This document shows, one piece after another, positions 26,465 through 34,636 of a stretch of DNA of 64,000 nt. The notes under the pieces are model-generated. The model was given only the letters and a program-made list of their open reading frames with translations. It had not been told where the DNA came from and made no database searches. Within the stretch, counting starts at the first letter, position 1. Each line of letters opens with the position of its first letter. The position numbers and the translations under genes are program-made. The stretch comes from Sulfurimonas sp. HSL3-1 (GTDB lineage: Bacteria; Campylobacterota; Campylobacteria; Campylobacterales; Sulfurimonadaceae): contig NZ_CP147920.1 in NCBI RefSeq assembly GCF_039645995.1, positions 248,001 to 312,000 on the forward strand, read 5' to 3'.

Positions 26465-27148
26465 TCACGACGTTTGCATCGTCCGTGCCGTATGGACAAA
26501 GGCCGCGAAGATCTTCCGGCTGTGCCAGCTGTAGGGCATGAACTCCGGATGCCACTGGAGGCCGAGCATGAAGGGTGAGCCCGTATGTTCGATCGCCTGT
26601 ACGATCCTGTTGCGGTCGTGGGCGACGATCCGCATCCCCTCGCCGGGGCGGTCGACCGCCTGGTGGTGCAGTGCATTGACGCGCAGTTCGCCCTGTCCGA
26701 CGATGTCGTGGAGCCTGCTGCCGTATTCAAGGGTCACCGTCTGCAGCGGCAGCGGCGTGTGCGGGTGGGAGAAGTCGAGGTCGAAGTCGTGAATATGCGG
26801 ATGCAGCGTCCCGCCGAAATGGAGATTGAGCAGCTGCATGCCGCGGCAGATGCCCATGACGGGCACCCCCCGGCGGACCGCCGTCTCGAGGAGGTAGAGT
26901 TCCATGGCGTCCCGTTCGGGGTCGGTATGTTCGATGGCCGGATGCGCCTGGGCACCGTAGGTCTGGGGATCGATATCGCTGCCGCCGGTGATCAGCAGGG
27001 CGTCGAAGGCGGCATCACGGTAATCGGTTGCGGGATGCAGGAAGCTTCCTCCCGCGCCGTGGCCCCCCAGCAGGAAGCGGGAGAAGTACCAGGCAAGACG
27101 GCTGCCGCGTTTGCCTCCCGTGACGGCTATTCGAACTTTTCTGCCCAT
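26465..27148 (-). CDS. Gamma-glutamyl-gamma-aminobutyrate hydrolase-like class I glutamine amidotransferase (C26)
   Basis: A 227-residue enzyme of the PuuD/peptidase C26 group. Nucleophile elbow MGICRGMQLLN with the catalytic Cys, LQWHPEF with the catalytic His-x-Glu, and LITGGSDIDP near the N-terminus. I use the ATG at 27148, which has AAGGA seven bases upstream; it overlaps the amidoligase gene by 22 bases, so the two are translated from one message. Known relatives cleave gamma-glutamyl amide bonds. Together with the amidoligase it may edit or reverse amide bonds formed by that ligase. Confidence 0.88.
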   Translation of the reverse strand: MGRKVRIAVTGGKRGSRLAWYFSRFLLGGHGAGGSFLHPATDYRDAAFDALLITGGSDIDPQTYGAQAHPAIEHTDPERDAMELYLLETAVRRGVPVMGICRGMQLLNLHFGGTLHPHIHDFDLDFSHPHTPLPLQTVTLEYGSRLHDIVGQGELRVNALHHQAVDRPGEGMRIVAHDRNRIVQAIEHTGSPFMLGLQWHPEFMPYSWHSRKIFAAFVHTARTMQTS

Positions 27149-28134
27149 TGTCGTATCCTTTTGATCCACTGTTTTTTGCGGAAACGGTAGAAGAATGAGT
27201 TCATCATGCGGTAGCGCGCATAGGCGAGCGACAGCAGCGTCTCCGTATCTTCCGCCAGGCGCTCGACATGGAGCCAGCTGTTCCAGGCGTCGGCGGTGTG
27301 CCAACCCGCTTCATCGACGCGGGAGTTGGGGAGACGGAAGTGAAAGGCGGGGCGGGGGGAGATCTTCTCTGTGGGCAGGGCCCGACGGACACGCCCCAGG
27401 TCATTCCATGCCAGCAGCGGCAGCAGGTCGAGGGCCCGGTTGCGTGTCGGGTTGGCTTCCAGGTAATCATCGGTAAAGCCCTCCATCGTCGGGCGGTAGG
27501 CGGGGTGCAAAACCTTGCGGATGTAATCGGAGGGAAAGGGGTCGATATAGAAGGAGAGGCGCCGGGTGAAGACGGGACGGATCTCCTCGGCCAGCAGGTC
27601 ATAGAGTACGAGGTAGGCACGCAGATAGGCCAGCAGGGTCGCCGCGCTCAAATCGGGCGCCTCGGGATTGATGTGGAAGCCGAAGACATAGAGGGGGTTG
27701 GCCGTCGTGCCGAGCGCCCCCGCGCCGCGCAGGGCATCTTTAAGGGTTTCCACCAGGTCAAGGGCGTTCAGCGGCAGCGGCGGCGTCGTCAGCTCAAAGG
27801 GGACAAGCGACGCGGAAAAGGAGCCGATAAAGTATTCGATGGCGTCGATTTCGTCCTGCTCCATCGCTTCGTCGAACCCGGCATTGTGCAGCCACTCCTG
27901 GAGGCCTGAGCGGATGAGGAACTGGAAATCGAGCGTCAGGGAGAAGTCTCCCCAGGGCGTCGGGCCGATGGTGTAGTGCCAGGGGTTGATTTCGGTGATC
28001 TCGCCCCCGGTGATCTCCGAGACGATCCGGGCGCATGACTCCAGCTCCGGGCCGGAGTACTCCAGTTCAAATCCGACGCGACGCATCTCGCCGTCGCTGC
28101 AGCGCACCTTCGGCGGCAGAAGAAAGGGTGTCAT
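27127..28134 (-). CDS. Amidoligase-family enzyme (Amidoligase_2-like)
   Basis: A 335-residue protein of the glutamine-synthetase-like carboxylate-amine ligase group. Seen: VGFELEYSG near the N-terminus (the Glu-x-Glu that binds metal-ATP), FGFHINPEAPDL in the middle (conserved His) and ARYRMMNSFFYRFR near the end. The family forms amide bonds between a carboxylate and an amine using ATP; comparative studies link bacterial members to gamma-glutamyl-hydrolase-like amidotransferases, as here. The substrate is unknown. The transcript looks leaderless: TATAAT, six bases, ATG, no ribosome site. Confidence 0.82.
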   Translation of the reverse strand: MTPFLLPPKVRCSDGEMRRVGFELEYSGPELESCARIVSEITGGEITEINPWHYTIGPTPWGDFSLTLDFQFLIRSGLQEWLHNAGFDEAMEQDEIDAIEYFIGSFSASLVPFELTTPPLPLNALDLVETLKDALRGAGALGTTANPLYVFGFHINPEAPDLSAATLLAYLRAYLVLYDLLAEEIRPVFTRRLSFYIDPFPSDYIRKVLHPAYRPTMEGFTDDYLEANPTRNRALDLLPLLAWNDLGRVRRALPTEKISPRPAFHFRLPNSRVDEAGWHTADAWNSWLHVERLAEDTETLLSLAYARYRMMNSFFYRFRKKQWIKRIRQWAEKFE

Positions 28135-28140
28135 GCAATA

Positions 28141-28146
28141 ATTATA
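28141..28146 (-). promoter_or_regulatory. -10 box TATAAT of leaderless amidoligase operon
   Basis: Consensus TATAAT on the minus strand, then six bases, then the ATG at 28134. Predicted transcription start is the A of the start codon. No -35 box or Shine-Dalgarno is visible. Confidence 0.65.
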
Positions 28147-28172
28147 GCCACACTTCCGGCGTTTCCGGCGGC

Positions 28173-28201
28173 TTGACTTCGCCGTGGCATCGGGCTATCA
28201 T
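28173..28201 (+). promoter_or_regulatory. Promoter TTGACT-17-TATCAT for the CDGSH gene
   Basis: TTGACT (28173-28178) and TATCAT (28196-28201) are separated by 17 bp, one of the few promoters here with a good -35 box. Predicted start about 28208. It lies back to back with the amidoligase promoter. Confidence 0.55.
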
Positions 28202-28248
28202 GAAAAAAACGGTGTGCGGGATCGTCCACTGAAAAACGGGGGTGCCAG

Positions 28249-28527
28249 ATGTGCAAGGATGCTGTTGTTTTTTTCAATAAACCGAAGGGGGTCGACCTGG
28301 AGGCGGGGAAGCTCTATCTGTACTGCATGTGCGGCCGCGCCAAAGAGGGGGTCTTTTGCGACGGAAGCCATCAGGGGACCGGTTGTATGCCCCTGAAGTT
28401 CACGGTAGAGAAGAGCAAGGCCTACCTGCTGTGCCGCTGCAAGTCCTCCAAGAACCTCCCCTTTTGCGACGGGACGCACAGCTTCTACGGCGATGACGAG
28501 GTCGGCGGCCCCGTCATGGGGGATTGA
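28249..28527 (+). CDS. CDGSH iron-sulfur protein with two cluster-binding motifs
   Basis: A 92-residue cytoplasmic protein with two CDGSH units. The ligands are C26, C28, C37 and H41 in the first and C62, C64, C73 and H77 (CDGTH) in the second. Each C-x-C-x8-C-x3-H set binds a 2Fe-2S cluster through three Cys and one His, as in mitoNEET-type proteins; the double form in one chain is the MiNT/bacterial type. Such clusters transfer electrons or clusters. The start has only a weak GGGGG site. It leads an operon with an unknown toroid-like protein and Pcm. Confidence 0.92.
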   Translation: MCKDAVVFFNKPKGVDLEAGKLYLYCMCGRAKEGVFCDGSHQGTGCMPLKFTVEKSKAYLLCRCKSSKNLPFCDGTHSFYGDDEVGGPVMGD

Positions 28528-28533
28528 TCGACA

Positions 28534-29700
28534 ATGATCCTGGAACACCACGAGCGCATCGAAAAGGCCGCAGCCCTGATGGAGGCCTATGATGCGCGCC
28601 ACCCGATCGGGACGGGGGAGGGGCGCTACCTATGGACGGATGCCTTCGCCGTCTGCAACTTTCTCTCCCTCTTCAAGCGCACCGACGAGAAGGGGTATCT
28701 GGAAAAGGCCCGGATATTGATCGATACGGTCCACCGTGAACTGGGGGCGTTTCGCGGCGACGATGCGCGCGAGGGAGCCCTGAGCGGCCTGGCGGCGGCG
28801 GATGCGGCCAGCTACCCGACGGTGGCGGGACTGCGCATCGGCAAGCCGCTGCCGGAGCGCGGCGCCGATACCGCCTATGATGAAGCCTCGGAGTGGGACC
28901 GCGACGGCCAATATTTTCATTATCTTGCCAAGTGGATGCACGCCCTGGACCGCATGGCGGCGGTGAGCGGGGAGGTGCGCTACAGCCGCTGGGCCGTGGA
29001 ACTGGCCAAAAGCGCGCACCGGGCCTTTACCTATGCGATGCCGGACGGCTCAAAACGGATGTACTGGAAAATGAGTACCGACCTGCGCCGGCCGCTGGTC
29101 GCGTCGATGGGGCAGCATGATGCCCTGGAGGCTTATGTGACCTATCTGCAGCTCTCGGTGACGGCGAGGGCGCTGGGCGACGATGCAGGGCTCGGCGGGG
29201 AGCTTGAAGCCGCCGGGAGCATGGCCGAAGCGATGCCGCTCGCCACGGAGGACCCCCTGGGGCTGGGCGGCATGCTGTTCGATGCGGCGCGCGTGACCCA
29301 GCTGATGGCGGGGCACGACCTGCCGCTGCGCGGTCTGCTGCGCTCCCTGCTCGAAGCGGCGCGGGAGGGAACGTCGCGCTACGCGCAGAGCAACACCCTG
29401 CGCCATCCTGCCGACGCGAGGCTCCCTTTCCGTGAACTGGGATTGGGCATAGGGCTGCACGGCGTCTCCCTGATGCAGGCGTTCAACAACGCGGCCCTGC
29501 ACAACGCGATCCTGGCCGAACAGCTCGAGGGGCTGCAGGCCTTTGTGCCGATGGCGGAGGTGCTGGAGCTTTTCTGGCTGCGGGAGGCGCACCAGGCCGT
29601 CGGGACATGGCAGGAACACGCGGGGATCAACAGCGTCATGCTGGCGACCTCGCTGCTGCCGGATGCGTTTTTGACCATAGGAAGCGGCGATGATGCGTGA
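28534..29700 (+). CDS. Predicted alpha/alpha-toroid protein, function unknown
   Basis: A 388-residue cytoplasmic, mostly helical protein without signal peptide. Repeating helix-hairpin patterns with Trp, His and Tyr at hairpin ends (YLWTDAFAVCNFLSLF, YFHYLAKWMHALDRM, LRRPLVASMGQHDALEAY) suggest the six-hairpin fold of glycosidases and related epimerases. I do not recognise a named family. It starts six bases after the CDGSH gene and overlaps pcm by 11 bases, so it is co-expressed with both. Confidence 0.7.
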   Translation: MILEHHERIEKAAALMEAYDARHPIGTGEGRYLWTDAFAVCNFLSLFKRTDEKGYLEKARILIDTVHRELGAFRGDDAREGALSGLAAADAASYPTVAGLRIGKPLPERGADTAYDEASEWDRDGQYFHYLAKWMHALDRMAAVSGEVRYSRWAVELAKSAHRAFTYAMPDGSKRMYWKMSTDLRRPLVASMGQHDALEAYVTYLQLSVTARALGDDAGLGGELEAAGSMAEAMPLATEDPLGLGGMLFDAARVTQLMAGHDLPLRGLLRSLLEAAREGTSRYAQSNTLRHPADARLPFRELGLGIGLHGVSLMQAFNNAALHNAILAEQLEGLQAFVPMAEVLELFWLREAHQAVGTWQEHAGINSVMLATSLLPDAFLTIGSGDDA

Positions 29701-30310
29701 CCGTGAAGCGACAGAGGGGCTGATCGCGGGGATGATCGACTACGGGGCGCTGCGCACGCCGCGGATCATTAAGGCGTTCCGCGCCGTCGACCGCGGCGCT
29801 TTTGTGCCGGAATATTACGGGGAGGAGCGCTACGGCGATTATCCGCTTCCTATCGGGGAGGGGCAGACGATCTCCCAGCCGACGACGGTGGCTTTTATGC
29901 TGGAACTGCTCGGCGCCGAACCGGGTGAGCGGGTCCTCGATATCGGTTCGGGGTCGGGGTGGACGACGGCGCTGCTGGGGTATATTGTCGGTCCGCAGGG
30001 GGAGGTGACCGGGCTGGAGTACCGCAAATCCCTGGTGGCTGTAGGTCAACGCAACATTGCGCCGTTCGGGTTCGGGCATGTCCGGATCGAGGAGGCCGGG
30101 GAGGCCCTGGGCATGCCGGGGGAGCAGTATGACAGGATCCTCGTTTCCGCCGCGGCGCGGGAACTTCCCGAAACGCTTCTGAAGCAGCTGAAACCGGGGG
30201 GGACCCTTGTTATTCCGATCGGCGAGAGTCTCTGCCGCTTCACCAAAAATGAGCAGGGAAGTGTACGCGAGGAGGTGTATCCGGGTTTCTTATTTGTCAC
30301 ATTAATGTGA
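29690..30310 (+). CDS. pcm: Protein-L-isoaspartate O-methyltransferase
   Basis: A 206-residue SAM-dependent methyltransferase that repairs isoaspartyl residues in damaged proteins. Motif I is VLDIGSGSGWTTALL at about 84-98; the family motif PLPIGEGQTISQPTTV and the C-terminal LKPGGTLVIPIG are present. It is last in the three-gene operon. Length is normal for the family. Confidence 0.92.
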   Translation: MMRDREATEGLIAGMIDYGALRTPRIIKAFRAVDRGAFVPEYYGEERYGDYPLPIGEGQTISQPTTVAFMLELLGAEPGERVLDIGSGSGWTTALLGYIVGPQGEVTGLEYRKSLVAVGQRNIAPFGFGHVRIEEAGEALGMPGEQYDRILVSAAARELPETLLKQLKPGGTLVIPIGESLCRFTKNEQGSVREEVYPGFLFVTLM

Positions 30311-30421
30311 TTTAACGTCTACTGTTGCTTACCGTATATAATATTAACTATTAGTTTTTGTAAAATATTAATTTTGCTTCTGTTACTATCCAAAAAATAT
30401 ACATAATTTAAGGAGTCCCCG

Positions 30422-30994
30422 ATGTCGGAGAAGTTTCAGCTCAAACCCCTGGATATAGAAGTACCAGTTGATTCAAAAAGAGAGATCCTTTCGGAAACGG
30501 ATGTTATGGGCAAGATCGTTTATGCCAATGAATATTTTGTGGAACTCTCCGGCTATCCCGAAGAGGAGCTGATGGGAAAGCCGCACAACATCGTCCGCCA
30601 CCCGGATATGCCCAAAACCGTTTTCAAACTCCTCTGGGACGCCCTTAAAGCGGGCAAAGAGTACAAGGCCATCGTCAAGAACCGCCGTAAAGACGGTAAA
30701 TATTACTGGGTTTACTCGGAGTACAAACCGCTTTTCAACGAGCACAAGCAGATCCGCGGCTACCGTTCCCACCGCTGGCCGGTCCCCAAGAAAGTGCTTG
30801 ACGAGGTCGAAACCCTCTACGCGAAACTCCTCGACCTTGAGCAGACGAAGACGCAAAGAGACGCGGAGATGTTCCTTGAGCTGAAACTGCACAACGACGG
30901 ATTCCATGACTACTCCGCCTATATCGACGACATCTTCCACAAAAAACTGAGCGGCATGTTCGGCTTCTTCGGAAAACTCTTCGGCAAAAAATAA
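30422..30994 (+). CDS. PAS-domain protein (Aer-like sensor domain without output)
   Basis: A 190-residue protein: one PAS domain (about residues 20-130) with ETDVMGKIVYANEYFVELSGY and MGKPHNIVRHPDMPK, which match the FAD- or haem-binding PAS of the Aer energy taxis receptor. The remainder is a short coiled coil and an amphipathic C-terminus (MFGFFGKLFGKK) that could touch the membrane. No kinase or methyl-accepting domain is present. Such short PAS proteins are common in Campylobacterota and may act with chemotaxis proteins encoded elsewhere. AAGGAG precedes the start; TATAAT at 30337-30342 is a possible -10. Confidence 0.88.
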   Translation: MSEKFQLKPLDIEVPVDSKREILSETDVMGKIVYANEYFVELSGYPEEELMGKPHNIVRHPDMPKTVFKLLWDALKAGKEYKAIVKNRRKDGKYYWVYSEYKPLFNEHKQIRGYRSHRWPVPKKVLDEVETLYAKLLDLEQTKTQRDAEMFLELKLHNDGFHDYSAYIDDIFHKKLSGMFGFFGKLFGKK

Positions 30995-31020
30995 GCCTCT
31001 CTTCGCGCACCGGGCTGCGC

Positions 31021-31026
31021 TATAAT
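31021..31026 (+). promoter_or_regulatory. -10 box TATAAT of leaderless MFS-dgkA transcript
   Basis: Consensus TATAAT, then six bases, then the ATG at 31033, without a Shine-Dalgarno. Predicted transcription start is the A of the ATG. Confidence 0.65.
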
Positions 31027-31032
31027 GCCCAG

Positions 31033-32184
31033 ATGCACTCTATCGATCAAAACGTCGTGCGCCTTGGATGGGTGAGCTATTTCACCGACCTGGCCTCCGC
31101 GATGGTCAATCCCATTCTTCCTATTTTTGTCATAACCGTCCTGCATGAAGGGATGGACAAGCTGGGCGTCATCGTTGCCGTGGCGACCTTTGTCTCCTAT
31201 GCGCTGCGGATGGTTTCGGGCTATATCGCGGACTACTACGGCGTCGTCAAACCGCTGGTGGTGGGCGGTTACCTTTTTTCGGCCCTCTCGAAACCGCTGC
31301 TGGGGTTCAGCCACGGCTGGGGGAGCATTGCGGCGCTGCGCGCACTGGAACGGGTGGGCAAGGGGGTGCGTTCGGCCCCGAAAGATCTGATGATCGCCTC
31401 CTATGCCAGGGAAAATGCCCACGGCAAGACCTTCGGGTTTCACAAAACGATGGATATCGCCGGGGAGTTCAGCGGGACGCTGCTGCTGTTCGGGCTGCTG
31501 TGGTATTTCGGCGACAGCGAAGGGGTGATCCGCACCCTCTTCTTCGCCACCCTGATCCCCGGCCTCATCGGCCTGGTGATCGTCATCTTTTTCGTGCGCG
31601 ACATCCCCAAGAGCGTCCGGTGTACCGAGCGTTTCCGGCTGAGCAGCGCAGACAAAAAAACCGTGCTGCAGCTGCTCTTCTATTTTCTGTTCCTTTTTTT
31701 CATATTCAGCGAAGCCTTTTTCACGGTACAGGCCAAAACGGTCGGGATCGCCACGGCGCTGATCCCGCTGCTCTTCGCCGTATCGACGGGGGTGCAGACG
31801 CTGACAAGCTACCTTTTCGGTCTGGGGTCGGACCGCTTCGGCAGCGGGGCCGTGAACGCCTTCGGCTACGGCTGCGGCATCGTCGCCCAGGCGCTGCTGT
31901 GGCTGCAGATGCCCGCGGCGACCTGGGCCGCGTTCGCCTTTCTGGGTCTTTTTACGGTGGCGACGCTCAATGCGAACCGGGCCATGATCGCGCAGCAGGC
32001 AGAGAACCGCGGCTCGGTTTACGGCATTTTTTATGCCGCGGTCGCGCTCTTCGCCGCGGCGGGGGCAGCGTTCGGCGGGTGGCTCTGGGAGCAGTTCGGT
32101 ATGCAGACCGCGTTGGACGTCGCGCTGGGAGGAACCCTTGCCGTTAGTGTATTATATGGGTTAAAAAAGGGGCTGCGAGGATGA
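31033..32184 (+). CDS. Major facilitator superfamily transporter
   Basis: A 383-residue inner-membrane protein with 11-12 predicted helices in two halves. Between helices 2 and 3 the motif GYIADYYGVVKPLVVGG fits the MFS G-x-x-x-D-R/K-x-G loop, and ALERVGKGVRSAPKDLMIA resembles a group of uncharacterised MFS permeases. The substrate is unknown. Overlap of 4 bases with dgkA suggests co-translation. The message appears leaderless. Confidence 0.85.
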   Translation: MHSIDQNVVRLGWVSYFTDLASAMVNPILPIFVITVLHEGMDKLGVIVAVATFVSYALRMVSGYIADYYGVVKPLVVGGYLFSALSKPLLGFSHGWGSIAALRALERVGKGVRSAPKDLMIASYARENAHGKTFGFHKTMDIAGEFSGTLLLFGLLWYFGDSEGVIRTLFFATLIPGLIGLVIVIFFVRDIPKSVRCTERFRLSSADKKTVLQLLFYFLFLFFIFSEAFFTVQAKTVGIATALIPLLFAVSTGVQTLTSYLFGLGSDRFGSGAVNAFGYGCGIVAQALLWLQMPAATWAAFAFLGLFTVATLNANRAMIAQQAENRGSVYGIFYAAVALFAAAGAAFGGWLWEQFGMQTALDVALGGTLAVSVLYGLKKGLRG

Positions 32185-32528
32185 ACAAACCGAAATATTC
32201 GCTCCGCAGGAACTTCGGCTACGCCGTCGAGGGGTTTATGCATGTCTTCCGGCATGAGACGGTGTTCAAGATCGAGGTCGCGCTTTTCATCGTGCTCAGC
32301 GTTGTGGCCTGGAGCATCGACGTGGCCAAATGCGAACGGCTCTGGCTGCAGTTCTCGCTCTTCCTGCCCATTGTCGCGGAGCTCTTCAACAGTGCCGTCG
32401 AGCGGGGCGTGGATCTGAGCACGCGCGACTACCACCGCCTGGCCAAGGCGGCCAAGGACAGTGCGGCCGCCGCCTGCCTGATCAGCGTCGCGATGACGGT
32501 GATGATCTGGGGGGTGGTCCTACTTTAG
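32181..32528 (+). CDS. dgkA: Diacylglycerol kinase, prokaryotic membrane type
   Basis: A 115-residue, three-helix integral membrane kinase that phosphorylates diacylglycerol (or undecaprenol) to recycle lipid. The conserved active-site stretch is VAELFNSAVERGVDL with the Glu residues, and the amphipathic N-terminal helix with FGYAVEGF is typical. It overlaps the MFS gene upstream, and its 3' end overlaps the convergent ferritin-like gene by 9 bases. Confidence 0.9.
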   Translation: MNKPKYSLRRNFGYAVEGFMHVFRHETVFKIEVALFIVLSVVAWSIDVAKCERLWLQFSLFLPIVAELFNSAVERGVDLSTRDYHRLAKAAKDSAAAACLISVAMTVMIWGVVLL

Positions 32529-33035
32529 GGCCGTCCTGATCTGCTCGACGAACTCTTCGATGTCGTCGTAGAGGGCCTGGAGGTCCTCTTCGTGTTCGAC
32601 CTCGTCGGCGAGGATCTGGGAGACGATGTCATAGGTGACGATGTCTTTTTCCCGGGTGAGATCGACAAGGTCCGAGTAGACGCTGATGGCGCACTGCTCC
32701 CCCTTGATCGCCTGTTCCAGCACCGCCATGACGTCGGGATTCTCCGGCGCCTCATACCCGCAGTTGCCGTGAACCATCCAGTCGCTGGGGCTCAGCGCCG
32801 GGGTCCCGCCGAGCTGGATGATACGGTCCGCCACCATCGTCGCGTGGCGCAGTTCGTCCGCCGCGTGCTGATTAAGCTCGGCAATCGCGGCGTCTTTCAT
32901 GATCCCCTTGACGACTTTGGACTCGATGAAGTACTGGTAGTAGGCCAGCCATTCGTCGCAGTACGCTTTGTTGAGCAGTGTGGCCACCGTTTCCGCTTCG
33001 ATGCCTTTGAGAATTGAAATACCGCGAATCGCCAT
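32520..33035 (-). CDS. Ferritin-like diiron protein (DPSL/bacterioferritin-like)
   Basis: A 171-residue four-helix protein. Diiron ligands are visible: E28, E61 with H64 (E-x-x-H), E113, and E145/E147 with H148. Two Cys, C92 (in GNCGYE) and C115 (in GEQCAIS), lie beside the helix 3 ligand; such a Cys pair is the mark of the Dps-like (DPSL, thioferritin) group, which uses iron and thiols against peroxide. Role inferred: iron storage and oxidant defence. AGGAGA precedes the ATG; a TATGAT -10 is at 33068-33073. Confidence 0.83.
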   Translation of the reverse strand: MAIRGISILKGIEAETVATLLNKAYCDEWLAYYQYFIESKVVKGIMKDAAIAELNQHAADELRHATMVADRIIQLGGTPALSPSDWMVHGNCGYEAPENPDVMAVLEQAIKGEQCAISVYSDLVDLTREKDIVTYDIVSQILADEVEHEEDLQALYDDIEEFVEQIRTALK

Positions 33036-33153
33036 GACAGTCTCCTGTAAGAAAATGTAATAGTTCCATCATAGGACGACAATTCTTAAGTGCAGGTCAA
33101 CACATAAAAATGATTATTTGGTTCAGGCCTGTTTGATCGTCCCGGCGGTTTAG

Positions 33154-33162
33154 TGCTATGAT
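33154..33162 (+). promoter_or_regulatory. Extended -10 promoter TGC-TATGAT of the beta-CASP gene
   Basis: Extended -10 element; predicted start about 33169, with AAAAGGAGAGGAG in the short leader. Confidence 0.5.
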
Positions 33163-33189
33163 AGTGGCAGTGAAGCAAAAGGAGAGGAG

Positions 33190-34587
33190 ATGGCGACGGT
33201 AATTTCCTACGGGGCGGCGGAAACAGTCACGGGCTCATGCCACCTGCTTGAGCTCGAAAACGGTAAGCAGATCCTCATCGACTGCGGCATGTTCCAGGGG
33301 CGGGAGGAGGAGCATAACGCTGACGCCTTCGGCTTCGACCCGGCGCAGGTCGATTTCCTGCTGCTGACGCATGCGCATCTCGATCACTGCGGACGGATGC
33401 CCAAGCTCGTCAAAGAGGGGTTCGCGAAGACGATCGTCGCGACTAAGGCGACCTTCGACCTGGCTGAAGTCATCCTCCTCGACAGCGCCAAGATCATGCA
33501 AGAAGACCACGAGACCCGCTTTAAAAAGGCCCTGCGCCGCGGGACCGAGGGGGAGGTGAGCCCGCCGCTTTACGGCGAGGACGACGTCAGGGACGCCCTG
33601 GCCCTCACCCGCATCCTGCCCGAGTACGGCGAGCCCTTTACCCTTTGCAAGGGGGTGGAGGTGACCTACAGGGATGCGGGGCACATCCTCGGTTCCGCCT
33701 TTATCGAGATCGCCTACGAAGAGGCGGGAGTGACGCGGACGATCGTCTTCTCCGGCGACATCGGCAACGACAACGATATGGTACTGCCGAATCTCGCCCC
33801 CTGTCCCCATGCGGATTACCTCTATACCGAATCGACCTATGGCGACCGCGACCACCAAAACGCCCTGCAGAGCACGGAGGAGTTCAAAAAGGTCGTGACC
33901 GATACCCTGCTCAACTGGGGCAACGTGCTTATCCCCTCCTTCGCCGTCGAGCGGACCCAGGAGATTCTTTTCCTGCTCAAACAGATGCATGAGAGCGGCG
34001 AACTGCCGCACTGCAAGGTCTTCGTCGACTCACCGATGGCCATCAGGGCCACGGAGGTCTACGACCGCTACAGCGATCTGCTCAGCGCCAAATGCCGGGA
34101 GGTGAAGGCGCGGGACGGGAGCGTCTTTGATTTTGAACTGCTCACCTACACCCTCGACGTGGGGGAGTCCAAGGCGATTAACCAGACCGACAGTCGCGCC
34201 ATCATCATTGCCGGCAGCGGAATGTGCACCGGCGGCCGCATCCTGCACCATTTCAAACACCGCCTCTGGAACCGCAAGAATGCGCTCATCTTCGTCGGCT
34301 ACCAGGCCGCCGGTACGCTGGGCCGCCGCATCGTCGACGGGGAAAAATGGGTCAAGATCTACCGCGAAGACATCCGGATCGAGGCCAGTGTCTATACGAT
34401 CAACGGTTTTTCCGCCCATGCCGACCAATCCGGTATCCTGGAGTGGATCAAGGGGATGAGCGGCCTCAAAAACATCTTTCTCATCCACGGGGAAGCGGAC
34501 AAAGAGGCGCTCTTCAAGGCGGCTATTACAGAGCAGTTGCACAAAGAGGTCCATATCGTGGAACAGAACGAGGTGATCTACCTGTAG
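33190..34587 (+). CDS. MBL-fold beta-CASP RNA hydrolase
   Basis: A 465-residue metallo-beta-lactamase protein. Zinc motif LTHAHLDHCG at about 59-68, a later His in GHILGSAF and a SGDIG Asp motif, then the beta-CASP insertion (YTESTYGDRDH onward) and the C-terminal RMMBL part with NGFSAHADQSG and FLIHGE. These are the signs of the Ysh1/YkqC-type RNA-processing family; this group is the shorter exonuclease-like type, not RNase J. About 50 bases separate it from ppsA. Confidence 0.9.
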   Translation: MATVISYGAAETVTGSCHLLELENGKQILIDCGMFQGREEEHNADAFGFDPAQVDFLLLTHAHLDHCGRMPKLVKEGFAKTIVATKATFDLAEVILLDSAKIMQEDHETRFKKALRRGTEGEVSPPLYGEDDVRDALALTRILPEYGEPFTLCKGVEVTYRDAGHILGSAFIEIAYEEAGVTRTIVFSGDIGNDNDMVLPNLAPCPHADYLYTESTYGDRDHQNALQSTEEFKKVVTDTLLNWGNVLIPSFAVERTQEILFLLKQMHESGELPHCKVFVDSPMAIRATEVYDRYSDLLSAKCREVKARDGSVFDFELLTYTLDVGESKAINQTDSRAIIIAGSGMCTGGRILHHFKHRLWNRKNALIFVGYQAAGTLGRRIVDGEKWVKIYREDIRIEASVYTINGFSAHADQSGILEWIKGMSGLKNIFLIHGEADKEALFKAAITEQLHKEVHIVEQNEVIYL

Positions 34588-34636
34588 CGCGGCAGCACAG
34601 GAAAGAGGCGAGGAACACTGCATTAAGGAGGAAGCG

